Assembly: GCA_965218625.1 (NCBI GenBank)
Contig: CBDCLG010000016.1
Span: forward strand, 558,001 to 622,000
Source: Bin5 sp965218625
GTDB lineage: Bacteria > Chloroflexota > Anaerolineae > Caldilineales > Caldilineaceae
Direction of reading: 5' to 3'
DNA: 64,000 bases
Numbering within the stretch: the first letter of the stretch is position 1; each line of letters begins with the position of its first letter. Shown here one piece after another: positions 23,086-32,224 of the stretch. The notes below the pieces were generated by a model. It searched no databases. It was not told the origin of the DNA and saw nothing but the letters and a program-made list of their open reading frames with translations. The position numbers and the translations under genes were made by a program.

Positions 23086-23979
23086 ATGACGACAAATCAC
23101 GGAAGCGCCCTGAACGCTCCCTACATCTTCGCCCACGACCTGGGCCAGCAGTTGGACATGAGCGCGCAGGAGCTCCCCGCCGCCAACGCCGATGACCTGC
23201 CGGTCGTCAACCTGACCCAGGAGCAGAAATACATCTTCGACATGCGCGGCTGGCTGTTAATCCCCGGCGTACTCTCAGAAGACGATCTGGAAGAAATGCG
23301 CGAATTCTGTCTGCGCCTCCACAATGAACCCGCCTCGATCCCCGAACATGAACGCTCACCGCTCGGCGGCCCCATGCAGAAGCTCGTCGATCATCCTGTC
23401 GTCGTCGGCTTCATGCACGAGTTCGTCGCCTTCCCGCCGCTTTCCCGAAATGACTGCTATGGGTTCCGCATGGAGTCGTGCAGCCTCTTCTACCGCCAGG
23501 CCGGCGACGGCCAGTTTGCGCCCCACAACGGCAGCGGCTACTTCCGCCTCCCCGGCGACACACACTTCTACCACTGCATCCCGGGAAAGGCGCATGCCGG
23601 CCTGACCCGCGTCGTCTGGGAGCTGAATCCCGTCGCTGAAGGCGACGGCACCCTGCTCGTCAGCGGCAGCCACAAAGCCGCCTACGCCGCGCCCGATGCA
23701 ATCCATGACCAGAACTCGCCAATTTGGGAGGGCTACACCTGTCCGGCCGGCTCCGTTCTCTTCTTTACCGAATCGCTGACCCACAGCGCCCGCCCGTGGA
23801 CCAGCAAGGAGCATGATCGCGTCGCCATCTTCAGCTGCTACAACACCGTCGACAGCAAGTGGCACGATTGGGACCCCGACCCCAGGCTCGTTGAAACCAT
23901 GCCGCCCTTGCGCAGGACCCTGTTCCGCCCCGTTCGCGCCGCTCGCAACCTGGCCGACGGGTCGCACTACGGCGCCTGA
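23086..23979 (+). CDS. phytanoyl-CoA dioxygenase (PhyH) family protein with an HxG metal site
   Basis: This protein of about 297 residues belongs to the PhyH branch of Fe(II)/2-oxoglutarate enzymes. LTQEQKYIFDMRGWLLIPGVLS is the usual opening, VVWELNPVAEGDGTLLVSGSHK is the core strand block, and LTHSARPW carries the distal histidine with an arginine further on (HDRVAIF). At the expected HxD position it has PHNG, that is His147 with Gly149 (codon 23530), so the carboxylate ligand is missing. The same change occurs in Fe/2OG halogenases and in some environmental PhyH groups. I chose ATG 23086 behind AGAGGGG; ATG 23038 is also in frame. Confidence 0.8.
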   Translation: MTTNHGSALNAPYIFAHDLGQQLDMSAQELPAANADDLPVVNLTQEQKYIFDMRGWLLIPGVLSEDDLEEMREFCLRLHNEPASIPEHERSPLGGPMQKLVDHPVVVGFMHEFVAFPPLSRNDCYGFRMESCSLFYRQAGDGQFAPHNGSGYFRLPGDTHFYHCIPGKAHAGLTRVVWELNPVAEGDGTLLVSGSHKAAYAAPDAIHDQNSPIWEGYTCPAGSVLFFTESLTHSARPWTSKEHDRVAIFSCYNTVDSKWHDWDPDPRLVETMPPLRRTLFRPVRAARNLADGSHYGA

Positions 23980-24132
23980 GCGCTGCGCTCGTTCAAACCG
24001 GCCCTCTCGAGGATTACGGAATCCAGTCGAGGCGAATCCGCTTTGCGGCCGGGCGCCGTTGCTTCGTTCCATCCGAACGATCCGGCGGCTCTTGCCCAAT
24101 CCAGCGCAATCCAACCAGCAGGAGACGAACGA

Positions 24133-24864
24133 ATGGCAACTCTACTCTCGGCAAAACAGGCAGCCGCCTTCCAGATGGGCAAAGGCGATTCCCGCAACCT
24201 CGTCGGCCCCTCTACCGGCGCGCACGACATTACCCTGAACTATTCGGTCTTCCAGCCCGGCGAAGAGTTTCCGCAGCACTTCCACGACGGCTCGGCCGAC
24301 ATTTTCATCGTGCTTGAGGGCGGCGTTTCCGTGCGCCAGGGGGACGTGTACACCCCGATCCACGAAGGCCAGTTTGCCTACGTGCCCTCGCCCGAAGTGC
24401 ATGGCACTGTCAACACAACCGATGCACAGGCCACCCTGATCAGCTTCCAGGCGCCGCCGGACCAGGCCCTCTACCGCGGTGAACGCGACCCTTCGCACAC
24501 AGGTGAAACGCCGCGCCCGCCCGAAAATCACCGAACGCAAGTGCGAATCGACGATCTGAATTCGGGCAATGCGAGCCCTGAAGGCGAGACAAAAGCGTGG
24601 GCGCCGGCATCGCCCGCCACAGGTACTGCGGAGATGAAGCTGGACTTCTTTGAGCTGGGCGAGGGAGGTCAGGTCGAATCGCCGGCGTCATCGGACAAGG
24701 AGTCCGTCTGGTTCGTCTGGAGCGGCGAAGTCACGATCACAGCCGGTGGCGAGTCCTTGCAGGCCGCGACACACGAGGGCGCCTTCATTCCCCCCGGCGA
24801 AGCGCAGACCGTCCGCAATCTTTCCGGTACAACCGCGCGACTGATCCGCTGCCAGGCTGTATAG
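24133..24864 (+). CDS. two-domain cupin protein
   Basis: This 243-residue protein starts at ATG 24133 behind AGGAGACGAACG. The first cupin barrel is complete, with EEFPQHFHDGSADIFIVLEGG supplying the His, His and Glu metal ligands and YVPSPEVHGTVN the last His. The second barrel (about residues 150-240) keeps the shape (VWFVWSGEVTITAGG, FIPPGEAQTVRN) but lacks most histidines, so it probably does not bind metal. Such bicupins are often dioxygenases or sugar-binding proteins. The gene follows the PhyH gene by 153 bases in the same direction. Confidence 0.8.
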   Translation: MATLLSAKQAAAFQMGKGDSRNLVGPSTGAHDITLNYSVFQPGEEFPQHFHDGSADIFIVLEGGVSVRQGDVYTPIHEGQFAYVPSPEVHGTVNTTDAQATLISFQAPPDQALYRGERDPSHTGETPRPPENHRTQVRIDDLNSGNASPEGETKAWAPASPATGTAEMKLDFFELGEGGQVESPASSDKESVWFVWSGEVTITAGGESLQAATHEGAFIPPGEAQTVRNLSGTTARLIRCQAV

Positions 24865-24921
24865 TCCGATAATCCGTTCGCCAGCGCGGTCTGTGGCGGA
24901 GAAAGCGGCGCCTCTGTCAGA

Positions 24922-26028
24922 TCAGATCGCAGCGGCGGTCGAAACCGACGCGGCCCGCACTTCTTGCGCGCTCACCTCCCTGCCCAGCTGGTTGGACAGG
25001 TAGATCCCCTCAGAAATAAGCATACAGTTCAGCGCGACCTCTGCCGTCGGCAGCAGCTCGACTCGACCCTCCACCGCCGCAATCCAGTGCTGCTGCTCAC
25101 CGTCATATTCGTCGCCGTGGCCGCGCACACTGTGCAGCCGGAAGTTGAAACTGTCCAGGTTTACGGTGGAGTTGAGGTCGAGGTCGCCGACACTGTGGAA
25201 GTAGCCGAACGGCTCCAAACGCACACCGCCCTCGCTGCCGACAACAGAGGCTCCTTCAAACGCGTCCAGCTGGATGGCCCACGCCTCGATGATGTCCAAA
25301 GTCATGTTGTCTTCCAGCCGCACAAAGCCCAAACCCAGCTCCTCCACGTTGTAGCCGCTTTCCGCTCGCCGCGCCGGGTCCATTGGAATCTCCTGGTAGG
25401 TCTTGCCCGAAACGCGCAGCACGTCCGGGTTGCCCAGCAGATAGAGCACAACCGAAATGTGGTACACGCCCATATCGTAGAGCGCGCCGCCGCTGGCCGT
25501 CTCCTTCTGCACGAAAAACGGTGTGCCATAGCCGTCAACAAAGGGCCGCCCCCGCCGCCGGTGGCCGGTCGAGCGCGCGTGATACAGTTTCCCAAGGTGG
25601 CCCCCGTCGATAAGGGCTTTCGCCGCCTTCGTCTCGTTGAAGAAATACTCCCGGTTCTGGATGCAGAGCATCAGGCCGCTCTCTCGGGCCGTCGTTAACA
25701 TTCGCTCGGCGTCGACATACGCCCCGGCCATCGGCTTTTCGCAGAAAACGTGCTTGCCCGCCTCCAGCGCCGCCACCGTAACCGGCATGTGAAAGTTGTT
25801 GTGCAGGCAGACGTCCACCGCCACAATGTCGTCACGCGCCAGCAGCCGGCGAAAATCGGTGTAGACGCTGGCAATCCCATTCTCCGCGGCCACCCGCCGG
25901 GCTTCAGCCTCGTTTATATCGGCAACCGCCGCGATCTCCACGTGAGGCATCCCGGAATAAACCCGGACATGCTTCTTGCCGATCTGGCCGGTCCCGATGA
26001 TTCCAATTCGAGTCTTTTCCTCTGTCAT
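24922..26028 (-). CDS. Gfo/Idh/MocA family NAD(P)-dependent oxidoreductase
   Basis: This 368-residue oxidoreductase has an N-terminal Rossmann fold, RIGIIGTGQIGKKHVR, and then HVFCEKPMAG, the catalytic lysine motif near residue 94. The C-terminal alpha/beta domain includes GGALYDMGVYHISVVLYLLG, in which the aspartate and histidine of the active site lie. Members oxidise or isomerise sugars, inositols or related polyols. It is the last gene of a minus-strand operon after an amino-acid-type transporter permease, which suggests the imported compound may be its substrate, but this is speculative. Confidence 0.88.
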   Translation of the reverse strand: MTEEKTRIGIIGTGQIGKKHVRVYSGMPHVEIAAVADINEAEARRVAAENGIASVYTDFRRLLARDDIVAVDVCLHNNFHMPVTVAALEAGKHVFCEKPMAGAYVDAERMLTTARESGLMLCIQNREYFFNETKAAKALIDGGHLGKLYHARSTGHRRRGRPFVDGYGTPFFVQKETASGGALYDMGVYHISVVLYLLGNPDVLRVSGKTYQEIPMDPARRAESGYNVEELGLGFVRLEDNMTLDIIEAWAIQLDAFEGASVVGSEGGVRLEPFGYFHSVGDLDLNSTVNLDSFNFRLHSVRGHGDEYDGEQQHWIAAVEGRVELLPTAEVALNCMLISEGIYLSNQLGREVSAQEVRAASVSTAAAI

Positions 26029-26075
26029 CGCAGGTTCTCTTGGTGTGAATTCTTCGTCCGATGCCCGTTAGCGCG

Positions 26076-26930
26076 TCACAGAGCCGAGCGGTAGCCCCGC
26101 GACATGCGCAATTCGATCTGGGCCTGAAATGCGGTAAACACAATTGTGATGATCCAGTAGAAGACCGCTGCAATCAGCAGCGCCTCCAGGCTGCGGAAGT
26201 TGGCCCGCCCCTGCTTCTGCGCCCGCCACAACAGCTCCCAGACAAAGCCGGTGACAGAGATCAGCGAAGTGTCCTTCAGCATTGCAATGAGCTGATTGCC
26301 GATCGGCGGAATGACCAGGCGCAACGCCTGCGGCAGCAGGATGAAGCGCATGATCTGGAAATGGGTCAGGCCCATCGCCTGGGCCGCCTCCCGCTGGCCG
26401 GCGTCCACCGACTGGATGCCCGCACGCATAATCTCCGTCATGTACGCGCCGTAGTTCAGGCCCAGCGCCAGCACGCCCGCCGCCAGCCCCGACAGCCGGA
26501 TACCCAACTGGGGCAGCGCCAGGAAGAAGAAGACCACCTGGAGCAGCAAAGGAGTGCCGCGGATCAGGGAGATGTAGAATGTTGCAGCCGCATAGGCAGG
26601 CGGGAACCTGGAAAGCCGCCCCAACGCGCCCAGCAGCGATAACACTGTCGCCAGGATGATCGACAGAATCGACAGCAGGATCGTCAGCCACACGCCGTTG
26701 AAGATGAAGAACCAGTGGCTGCGAATGAAGGACCAGTCGAGCGTTATCGTCGTGAACTGCAGACCCGCAAACGTGAAGCGGGCGCCGCTGAAAGCATAGA
26801 AAAGCGCCAGCAAAAGCAGAGCATACGATACGCGCACGCCCATGACAAAGCGGCGCGCATCGCGACGCTGCCCGGCTAGTATCTCCTCTGCCTGGTCCGC
26901 AAATCTGTCATCAGGAGGCTCTGCCGCCAT
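26076..26930 (-). CDS. polar amino-acid type ABC transporter permease
   Basis: This is a 284-residue HisM/GlnP-family permease. An N-terminal cytoplasmic segment of about 30 residues is followed by membrane helices. The EAA loop, QSVDAGQREAAQAMGLTHFQIMRFILLPQALR, is characteristic. It sits 93 bases downstream of the binding-protein gene. No ATPase gene is present in this operon, so an ATPase encoded elsewhere, such as the AapP-like one at 5117, would be needed. Confidence 0.88.
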   Translation of the reverse strand: MAAEPPDDRFADQAEEILAGQRRDARRFVMGVRVSYALLLLALFYAFSGARFTFAGLQFTTITLDWSFIRSHWFFIFNGVWLTILLSILSIILATVLSLLGALGRLSRFPPAYAAATFYISLIRGTPLLLQVVFFFLALPQLGIRLSGLAAGVLALGLNYGAYMTEIMRAGIQSVDAGQREAAQAMGLTHFQIMRFILLPQALRLVIPPIGNQLIAMLKDTSLISVTGFVWELLWRAQKQGRANFRSLEALLIAAVFYWIITIVFTAFQAQIELRMSRGYRSAL

Positions 26931-27023
26931 GCCGCCTCGCTTCTGTCGTCCTGAGAACTCTCCGGGTCTGGCCGCGGCCGGGCGCGTGGATTCGCTCCAC
27001 GCCCCGGCAACCCCGGTCTTCGA

Positions 27024-27914
27024 TTATTGGGTCGGGTCCATCGTCAGGTCTTCGCCAAACCATTCCATCGACAGGCTGCTCAGCGTCCCGTCCTCGTGCA
27101 TGGCGGCGATGATCTCGCTGACCTTTTCAACCAGGCGAGCGATGTCCTTGGACGCGCTCTTGTCGAACGCCACCGCCAGGTTCTCGGAGAAGACAGGCGT
27201 GCCGACCTTGTGGATCGGGACGCCTTCGGCCATGGCCGCCTCAACCACTGTGTTCGATGTGAGAAAGGCCGCGAACTCATGGCGGCCGGCCTGAATCTGC
27301 TGCGCGCAATCATTGTCCACGGTCAGCGGAATGATTGAAGTGTCCGCCGGGGGCGCGTCAACATAGAAGCTGGCTGCAGGCAGCCCCAGGCTCTCCATGT
27401 CACCCATAAGCCACGACTCGTATGTCGTCGAGACGCCAACGCAGATCGTTTGGCCGTTCAAGTCCTCCAGCGTCTCCACGCCCGAGCCGTCGACCGCAGC
27501 GAACTGGGCCGGCGTGTAGTAGTAGGACGGCGACGCGAAATCGAGGATCTTCTGCCTGGCGGTCGTCACGGTCATCGATCCGACACTCATGTCCCACTGG
27601 TCGCCCCAGTTGCCTGCGGTGATCAAGTCCCAGTCCGGCGTTACAAACTCCACCTCAACACCGAGCCTTGCGGCGATCTCCATGGCAACGTCGACGTCAA
27701 ACCCCTGGAAATTGCCGCTCTCGTCCAGAAAGCTCTGCGGAGCATAGTTCGGGTCGGTAGAGATGCGCACCGTGCCGCGCGACATGATTTCGGCCAGCAG
27801 GTCGTCCGGCTCCGCCGCCGCGCCGGAGTCATCGGCGGGCGCGGGCGCCGCAGGGGCCACGCACGCACCGGCCAGGAGAACAGATAACAAGAGTACGGGT
27901 AATAGATTCTTCAT
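27024..27914 (-). CDS. amino-acid type ABC transporter substrate-binding lipoprotein
   Basis: This 296-residue binding protein has an N-terminal signal ending in the lipobox LAGAC near residue 18, followed by an Ala/Pro-rich linker. The SBP_bac_3 fold is shown by GTVRISTDPNYAPQSFLDESG, then GFDVDVAMEIAARLG and the second-lobe motif LEDLNGQTICVGVSTTYESWL. It starts at ATG 27914 behind AAGGAG. A TATAGT/TATTAAT-rich stretch at about 27970-27985 (minus strand) is the likely promoter. Specificity cannot be read from sequence. Confidence 0.9.
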   Translation of the reverse strand: MKNLLPVLLLSVLLAGACVAPAAPAPADDSGAAAEPDDLLAEIMSRGTVRISTDPNYAPQSFLDESGNFQGFDVDVAMEIAARLGVEVEFVTPDWDLITAGNWGDQWDMSVGSMTVTTARQKILDFASPSYYYTPAQFAAVDGSGVETLEDLNGQTICVGVSTTYESWLMGDMESLGLPAASFYVDAPPADTSIIPLTVDNDCAQQIQAGRHEFAAFLTSNTVVEAAMAEGVPIHKVGTPVFSENLAVAFDKSASKDIARLVEKVSEIIAAMHEDGTLSSLSMEWFGEDLTMDPTQ

Positions 27915-28033
27915 GGGGCAACTCCTTCTGGGTTCAGGTACAATTCATCGCGCAGTTCAATTCACTAACCTTATTAATACTATAGCGTGTGGCCGATCGC
28001 GCAAAACGAGATCCCATGACAGGAGCCGGCTCA

Positions 28034-28879
28034 ATGCCTTCCAACCTGGCCGCCGTCGTCGCCGACCATCCCTATCCCGACTATCAGGAGTGGTGGCCCC
28101 TTGGCCGCCCCCTGCTGACAATGATGGCCTCTGCCATCACCGAACAGTGGCGTCTGCTGGCTGAGCCGCAGGACGAACTCGCCACCGTTCAGGCTACTGT
28201 CGACGAGTACATCCAGCTGGTCTATGCCAGGGAGGCGCGCCCTACCCTCGCCGCATCGTTTTATGGCATGAGTGAATTCGATACGTTTGCGTCTGGCGAA
28301 TTCGATGCGCTCTCCTACGCCTTTTACCGCTCCGCATTCAACGCAATCGCTGCGCGGCGCCGAGGAGAGAGCCTGAGCGCGGCGCGCCGCCAATTCACCG
28401 AGCGGGTCGGCGCGCGATTCTTCGCCCAGCTTGCAGACTTCCTGCCCCTGGATCTTCCCTTGACACTGTCATCCGCGGGCGACTTCACCCGCCTCGAGAA
28501 CGCAATTGGGCAGGTCGGCAGCTTCCTCAAGGCTGAAGGCTACCTGCGCACGCACTTCGCCTTCCGCTTCGATGTACACACCGAGCACGCCGGCCGCAGC
28601 ATCAAACAAGCTGCGTCCGGCCTACTCCCGGCGCTGGCAACCGGCGCCGCCGCCTTCGCGCTCTACGAAATGGGGCACCCGGTAATCCTGCCTTCCGCGG
28701 TCTATCTCTACCAAACCGTGGGCGAAGCCCAGCATCACTCCTCCCGCACGATCGAGGAGCTATTCGCTCGCGCTGATTGCGATGCCAGGGAGACAGAAGA
28801 CTTCGACCCCAGCGGCTTTCCTTCCGACCTTGTTGTTGAGCTGTGGGAGATCCGCCGGCGGGCTCAGGCACTGGAATAA
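28034..28879 (+). CDS. protein of unknown function, divergent from the transporter operon
   Basis: This 281-residue protein starts at ATG 28034 behind CAGGAG; earlier in-frame starts (28016, GTG 27989) lack a ribosome site. It is predicted mostly helical and soluble, with no signal peptide or continuous membrane segment. Recognisable stretches are YPDYQEWWPLGRP, SLSAARRQFTERVGARFF and a conserved-looking YQTVGEAQHHSSRTIEELF. I do not recognise the family. It shares a promoter region with the SBP operon but is separated from the tRNA by 147 bases. Confidence 0.6.
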   Translation: MPSNLAAVVADHPYPDYQEWWPLGRPLLTMMASAITEQWRLLAEPQDELATVQATVDEYIQLVYAREARPTLAASFYGMSEFDTFASGEFDALSYAFYRSAFNAIAARRRGESLSAARRQFTERVGARFFAQLADFLPLDLPLTLSSAGDFTRLENAIGQVGSFLKAEGYLRTHFAFRFDVHTEHAGRSIKQAASGLLPALATGAAAFALYEMGHPVILPSAVYLYQTVGEAQHHSSRTIEELFARADCDARETEDFDPSGFPSDLVVELWEIRRRAQALE

Positions 28880-28972
28880 GCAACAACGCTTTGGCAGCAG
28901 AGTACGAGTTCAGTGCCGGCTGCAAAACTCGCCGCGTCTACGCCTTACAGGCGATCCAAAACGCCGCCTGAT

Positions 28973-29002
28973 TTGACGGTCCCCGCCCATTGCTGGTACA
29001 CT
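28973..29002 (+). promoter_or_regulatory. promoter of tRNA-Glu
   Basis: TTGACG (28973-28978) and TACACT (28997-29002) are 18 bases apart, and the tRNA begins 24 bases later, a good fit for a stable RNA promoter. Confidence 0.65.
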
Positions 29003-29026
29003 TGCCTTTGCGTTTTCGCCCGGAAC

Positions 29027-29099
29027 GCCCCCATCGTCTAGAGGACCAGGACTCAGGCCTTTCAAGCCTGCAACAGGGGTTCGAATCCCCTTGGGGGTA
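29027..29099 (+). tRNA. tRNA-Glu (anticodon UUC)
   Basis: This 73-base tRNA folds with acceptor GCCCCCA paired to TGGGGGT (one G-T pair), an anticodon stem of CAGGC/GCCTG with loop TTTCAA and anticodon TTC, and a T-arm AGGGGTTCGAATCCCCT. The CCA end is not encoded. Glutamyl-tRNA is also the substrate of the gltX product encoded at 42941-44470. Confidence 0.92.
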
Positions 29100-29244
29100 C
29101 TTGCGAGCCGTACGGCCACGGTTGGATCCAATGCGCGTCGGACTTGCAATGGTAGATCAATTCGCTGTTTCTCAGATCAGGTCCCGTATCGATATGTGGC
29201 ACACCACATTTTGACTGCGGGACTTTTCATTTCAGAGAGGAATT

Positions 29245-32172
29245 GTGAAAACCCTGCGCATCGAAGTCACCCCCATTTCCGCAGAGGGCAATCCCGCGAT
29301 TCCCTCGGCGGCACAACGTCTGGGCATTTCCGCTGTCCGGTCCTGCCACGAGTCGCGCATCTATTTCCTCACCAGTCGTGCACCGGAAAACCTCAGAGCG
29401 CAGCAGATTGAACTGCTATGCGCCCAGCTGCTGGTCGATCCGGTAACCGAAACGGCCCGAGTAACAGACCTGCAAGCCCAAGCCTCGTCAGATTCGGCAA
29501 ACCCTTCCCCGCAATCTGCCGATGAGCATCTTATCGAAGTGGCCCTCCGCCCCGGCGTGACCGACATCGCCGCCCGCGTTCTGGAGCAGGGCGCGCGGGA
29601 ACTCGGAATCGCCGGGCTCGAGGCCGCCACGGCAACCAGGTACCTCCTCAAAGGCGAACTCTCCGAATCCGAGCTGCATCTGCTGGCCCGGGGCCTCTTT
29701 TGCAACGACACCATCGAGCGCTACAACCTCGGCCCGATCACGCCTCTGTTCGGCGACAATGGCCGGCCCCAGGACCGCGTTGAAAAGCTGCCTCTGTCCA
29801 ATCTGTCTGAAGAGGGGCTGCTCTCGTTCAGCCGCGCGCGGATGCTCTCCCTGGATGTGAAGGAGATGAAGGAGATCCAGGGCTACTACGATGAAATCGG
29901 CCGCCCCCCCACCGATGTCGAGCTGGAAACACTGGCGCAGACCTGGAGCGAACACTGCGTCCACAAGACGTTCAAAGCGTCGATCGAATTTACCTTGCAG
30001 GATGCCGCCGGCCGCACCGTAACCTCGCAGCAGATTCAGGGCTTGCTGCGCAGCTACATTCAGGCGGCAACCGAAGCGGTGGGCCGTCCCTGGGTGCGCT
30101 CTGCCTTTGTCGACGATGCCGGCATCATCGAATTTGACGAGCAGTTTGACCTTGCCTTCAAAGTCGAGACGCACAACCATCCCTCAGCCCTGGAGCCCTT
30201 CGGCGGGGCCAACACCGGCATTGGCGGCGTCGTGCGCGATATTATGGGCGTATCGGCGCGTCCCATCGCCTGCACCAACGTCCTCTGCTTCGGCCCGCAA
30301 GATCTACCCAAGGAGGAGCTGCCAGCGGGCGTCCTGCACCCGGCGCGCGTCCGGCACGGCGTCGTAGCCGGAATTGGCGACTATGGCAATAAGCTGGGCC
30401 TGCCGACCGTCAACGGCGCGGTCATCTACGACAAAGGCTATTTGGGGAATCCCCTCGTATTCTGCGGCGCCGCGGGCCTGCTCCCAAAGAACGCCCACCC
30501 GACGCAGCCGCTGCAGGGCGACCGTGTTGTCGTCCTCGGAGGACGGACGGGCCGCGACGGCATACACGGCGCCACCTTTTCCTCGGCCGAACTGACCGAG
30601 TCAACACATTCGGAAGCGGGCAGCGCCGTTCAGATCGGCGATCCGATCACGCAGAAAGGGCTGATCGAGCTGGTTGAGGCTGCCAGGGACGAGCGTCTCT
30701 ACAGTGCCATTACCGATTGCGGCGCAGGCGGTCTCTCATCCGCGGTCGGCGAAATGGCCGAAGAGTTGGGCGCGGACGTCGAGCTGCAGCATGTTCCGCT
30801 CAAGTATCCCGGCCTGACACCCTGGGAGATCTGGCTTTCGGAAGCCCAGGAGCGGATGGTTATGGCCGTTCCCTGCGGTAATCTCGAACGGCTCGCCGAG
30901 CTCGCAGAGCTTTGGGGCGTGGAAATTCGCGACCTGGGCCACTTCAGCGGCGACGGCTGGCTGCGCGTCCGCTACGGCGGACAGCCAGTGGCCGAGCTGC
31001 CCATGACCTTCCTGCACGAAGGTCTGCCCCGCCCGCACCGGACCGCCTGCTACCGGGAAACCGGGCCGCCCCGCGCCGCCGAACCTGCCGTCTCAGAACG
31101 GCCGGATGTGGCGCCGGACCCGGCACGAATGCTCCTGCGCATGCTCAGCTTTCCCTCGGTGGCAAGCAAGGAACCAATTGTACGCACCTATGACCATGAA
31201 GTGCGCGGCGGCACGCTCGTCCGGCCATTCACAGGGCCGCAGATGGACGGCCCAGCCGACGCAGCCGTGCTCAAGCCGATGGGAACCTGGGGCCACCAAA
31301 AGGCAATCGCCCTCAGCGCGGGCGTCAATCCCCTCCTGGGCAAACGCGACCCGTACGCGATGGCCGTGAGCGCGGTCGACGAGGCCTTTCGCAATGCCGT
31401 CGCCGTCGGCGCCGACCCCGACCGCATCGCGCTGCTGGACAACTTCTGCTGGGGCAACCCCACCTTGCCCGACCGGCTGGGCTCGCTGGTGCGCGCCTGC
31501 CAGGGTTGCTACGACGCCGCGCTCGCATACAACGCACCCTTCATCTCAGGCAAGGACAGCCTCTACAATGAGTTCGACGGGCAGCCCATTCCCGGCACCC
31601 TGCTGATTTCAGCGATCGGCATTGTGCCCGACATGCGCGCCGCTTGCACCTCCCATCTGAAGAGCCCGGGCAACATCCTCTTTCTGCTGGGCGAGAGCCG
31701 CGCCGAACTCGGCGGCTCACTGCTGCATCATCTGTTGGGCGTAGATGGAGGGGAACCGCCATCCATGCCGGAACAGCCGCTGAAGTCGCTGCGCACGCTT
31801 CACGCAGCGGTTCGCGCCGGGCTGGTGCGCAGCTGCCATGACCTCAGTGAGGGCGGGCTGGCCCTGGCCCTGGCCGAGATGTGTATCGGCGGACGCCTGG
31901 GCGCAACGATCGACATCCAGCCCATTCGGACGCCAAATTGTGTGTTTTGTGCCACGACCGCGCTCTTCGGCGAAAGCAACGGTCGTCTCCTGCTGGAGGT
32001 CGAGCCGGCCAATGTCGATGCCTTGGAGCGGCGCTTCGCCGATTTGCCCTTAACTCGATTGGGCGCAGTGTCTGAGTCCCCGGACCTGGCAATAAACTGC
32101 GGCAGCGATCGTCTGATCGAATTGCAGCTTGACGAGATAGTCTTAGCCTGGAAGAGCGGTCCCGCCTCCTAG
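29245..32172 (+). CDS. purL: phosphoribosylformylglycinamidine synthase with N-terminal PurS-like repeats
   Basis: This 975-residue protein carries out the fourth step of purine synthesis, FGAR to FGAM, using ammonia from PurQ. Residues 1-75 and about 90-165 are two PurS-like ferredoxin folds (KTLRIEVTP..., HLIEVALRPGVTDIAARVL). From about 205 on it is PurL proper: LAQTWSEHCVHKTF, VETHNHPSALEPFGGANTGIGG, CGAGGLSSAVGEMAEELGAD and a second ATP-binding half with FISGKDSLYNEF. Start is GTG 29245 behind AGAGAGG. A separate purS gene is absent, which agrees with the fusion. First gene of the purine cluster. Confidence 0.93.
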   Translation: MKTLRIEVTPISAEGNPAIPSAAQRLGISAVRSCHESRIYFLTSRAPENLRAQQIELLCAQLLVDPVTETARVTDLQAQASSDSANPSPQSADEHLIEVALRPGVTDIAARVLEQGARELGIAGLEAATATRYLLKGELSESELHLLARGLFCNDTIERYNLGPITPLFGDNGRPQDRVEKLPLSNLSEEGLLSFSRARMLSLDVKEMKEIQGYYDEIGRPPTDVELETLAQTWSEHCVHKTFKASIEFTLQDAAGRTVTSQQIQGLLRSYIQAATEAVGRPWVRSAFVDDAGIIEFDEQFDLAFKVETHNHPSALEPFGGANTGIGGVVRDIMGVSARPIACTNVLCFGPQDLPKEELPAGVLHPARVRHGVVAGIGDYGNKLGLPTVNGAVIYDKGYLGNPLVFCGAAGLLPKNAHPTQPLQGDRVVVLGGRTGRDGIHGATFSSAELTESTHSEAGSAVQIGDPITQKGLIELVEAARDERLYSAITDCGAGGLSSAVGEMAEELGADVELQHVPLKYPGLTPWEIWLSEAQERMVMAVPCGNLERLAELAELWGVEIRDLGHFSGDGWLRVRYGGQPVAELPMTFLHEGLPRPHRTACYRETGPPRAAEPAVSERPDVAPDPARMLLRMLSFPSVASKEPIVRTYDHEVRGGTLVRPFTGPQMDGPADAAVLKPMGTWGHQKAIALSAGVNPLLGKRDPYAMAVSAVDEAFRNAVAVGADPDRIALLDNFCWGNPTLPDRLGSLVRACQGCYDAALAYNAPFISGKDSLYNEFDGQPIPGTLLISAIGIVPDMRAACTSHLKSPGNILFLLGESRAELGGSLLHHLLGVDGGEPPSMPEQPLKSLRTLHAAVRAGLVRSCHDLSEGGLALALAEMCIGGRLGATIDIQPIRTPNCVFCATTALFGESNGRLLLEVEPANVDALERRFADLPLTRLGAVSESPDLAINCGSDRLIELQLDEIVLAWKSGPAS

Positions 32173-32224
32173 GCGGCCGAGTCGGCGAGAGGCCCGCAAC
32201 CTGTAGCAAGGCGGCAAATCAGAG

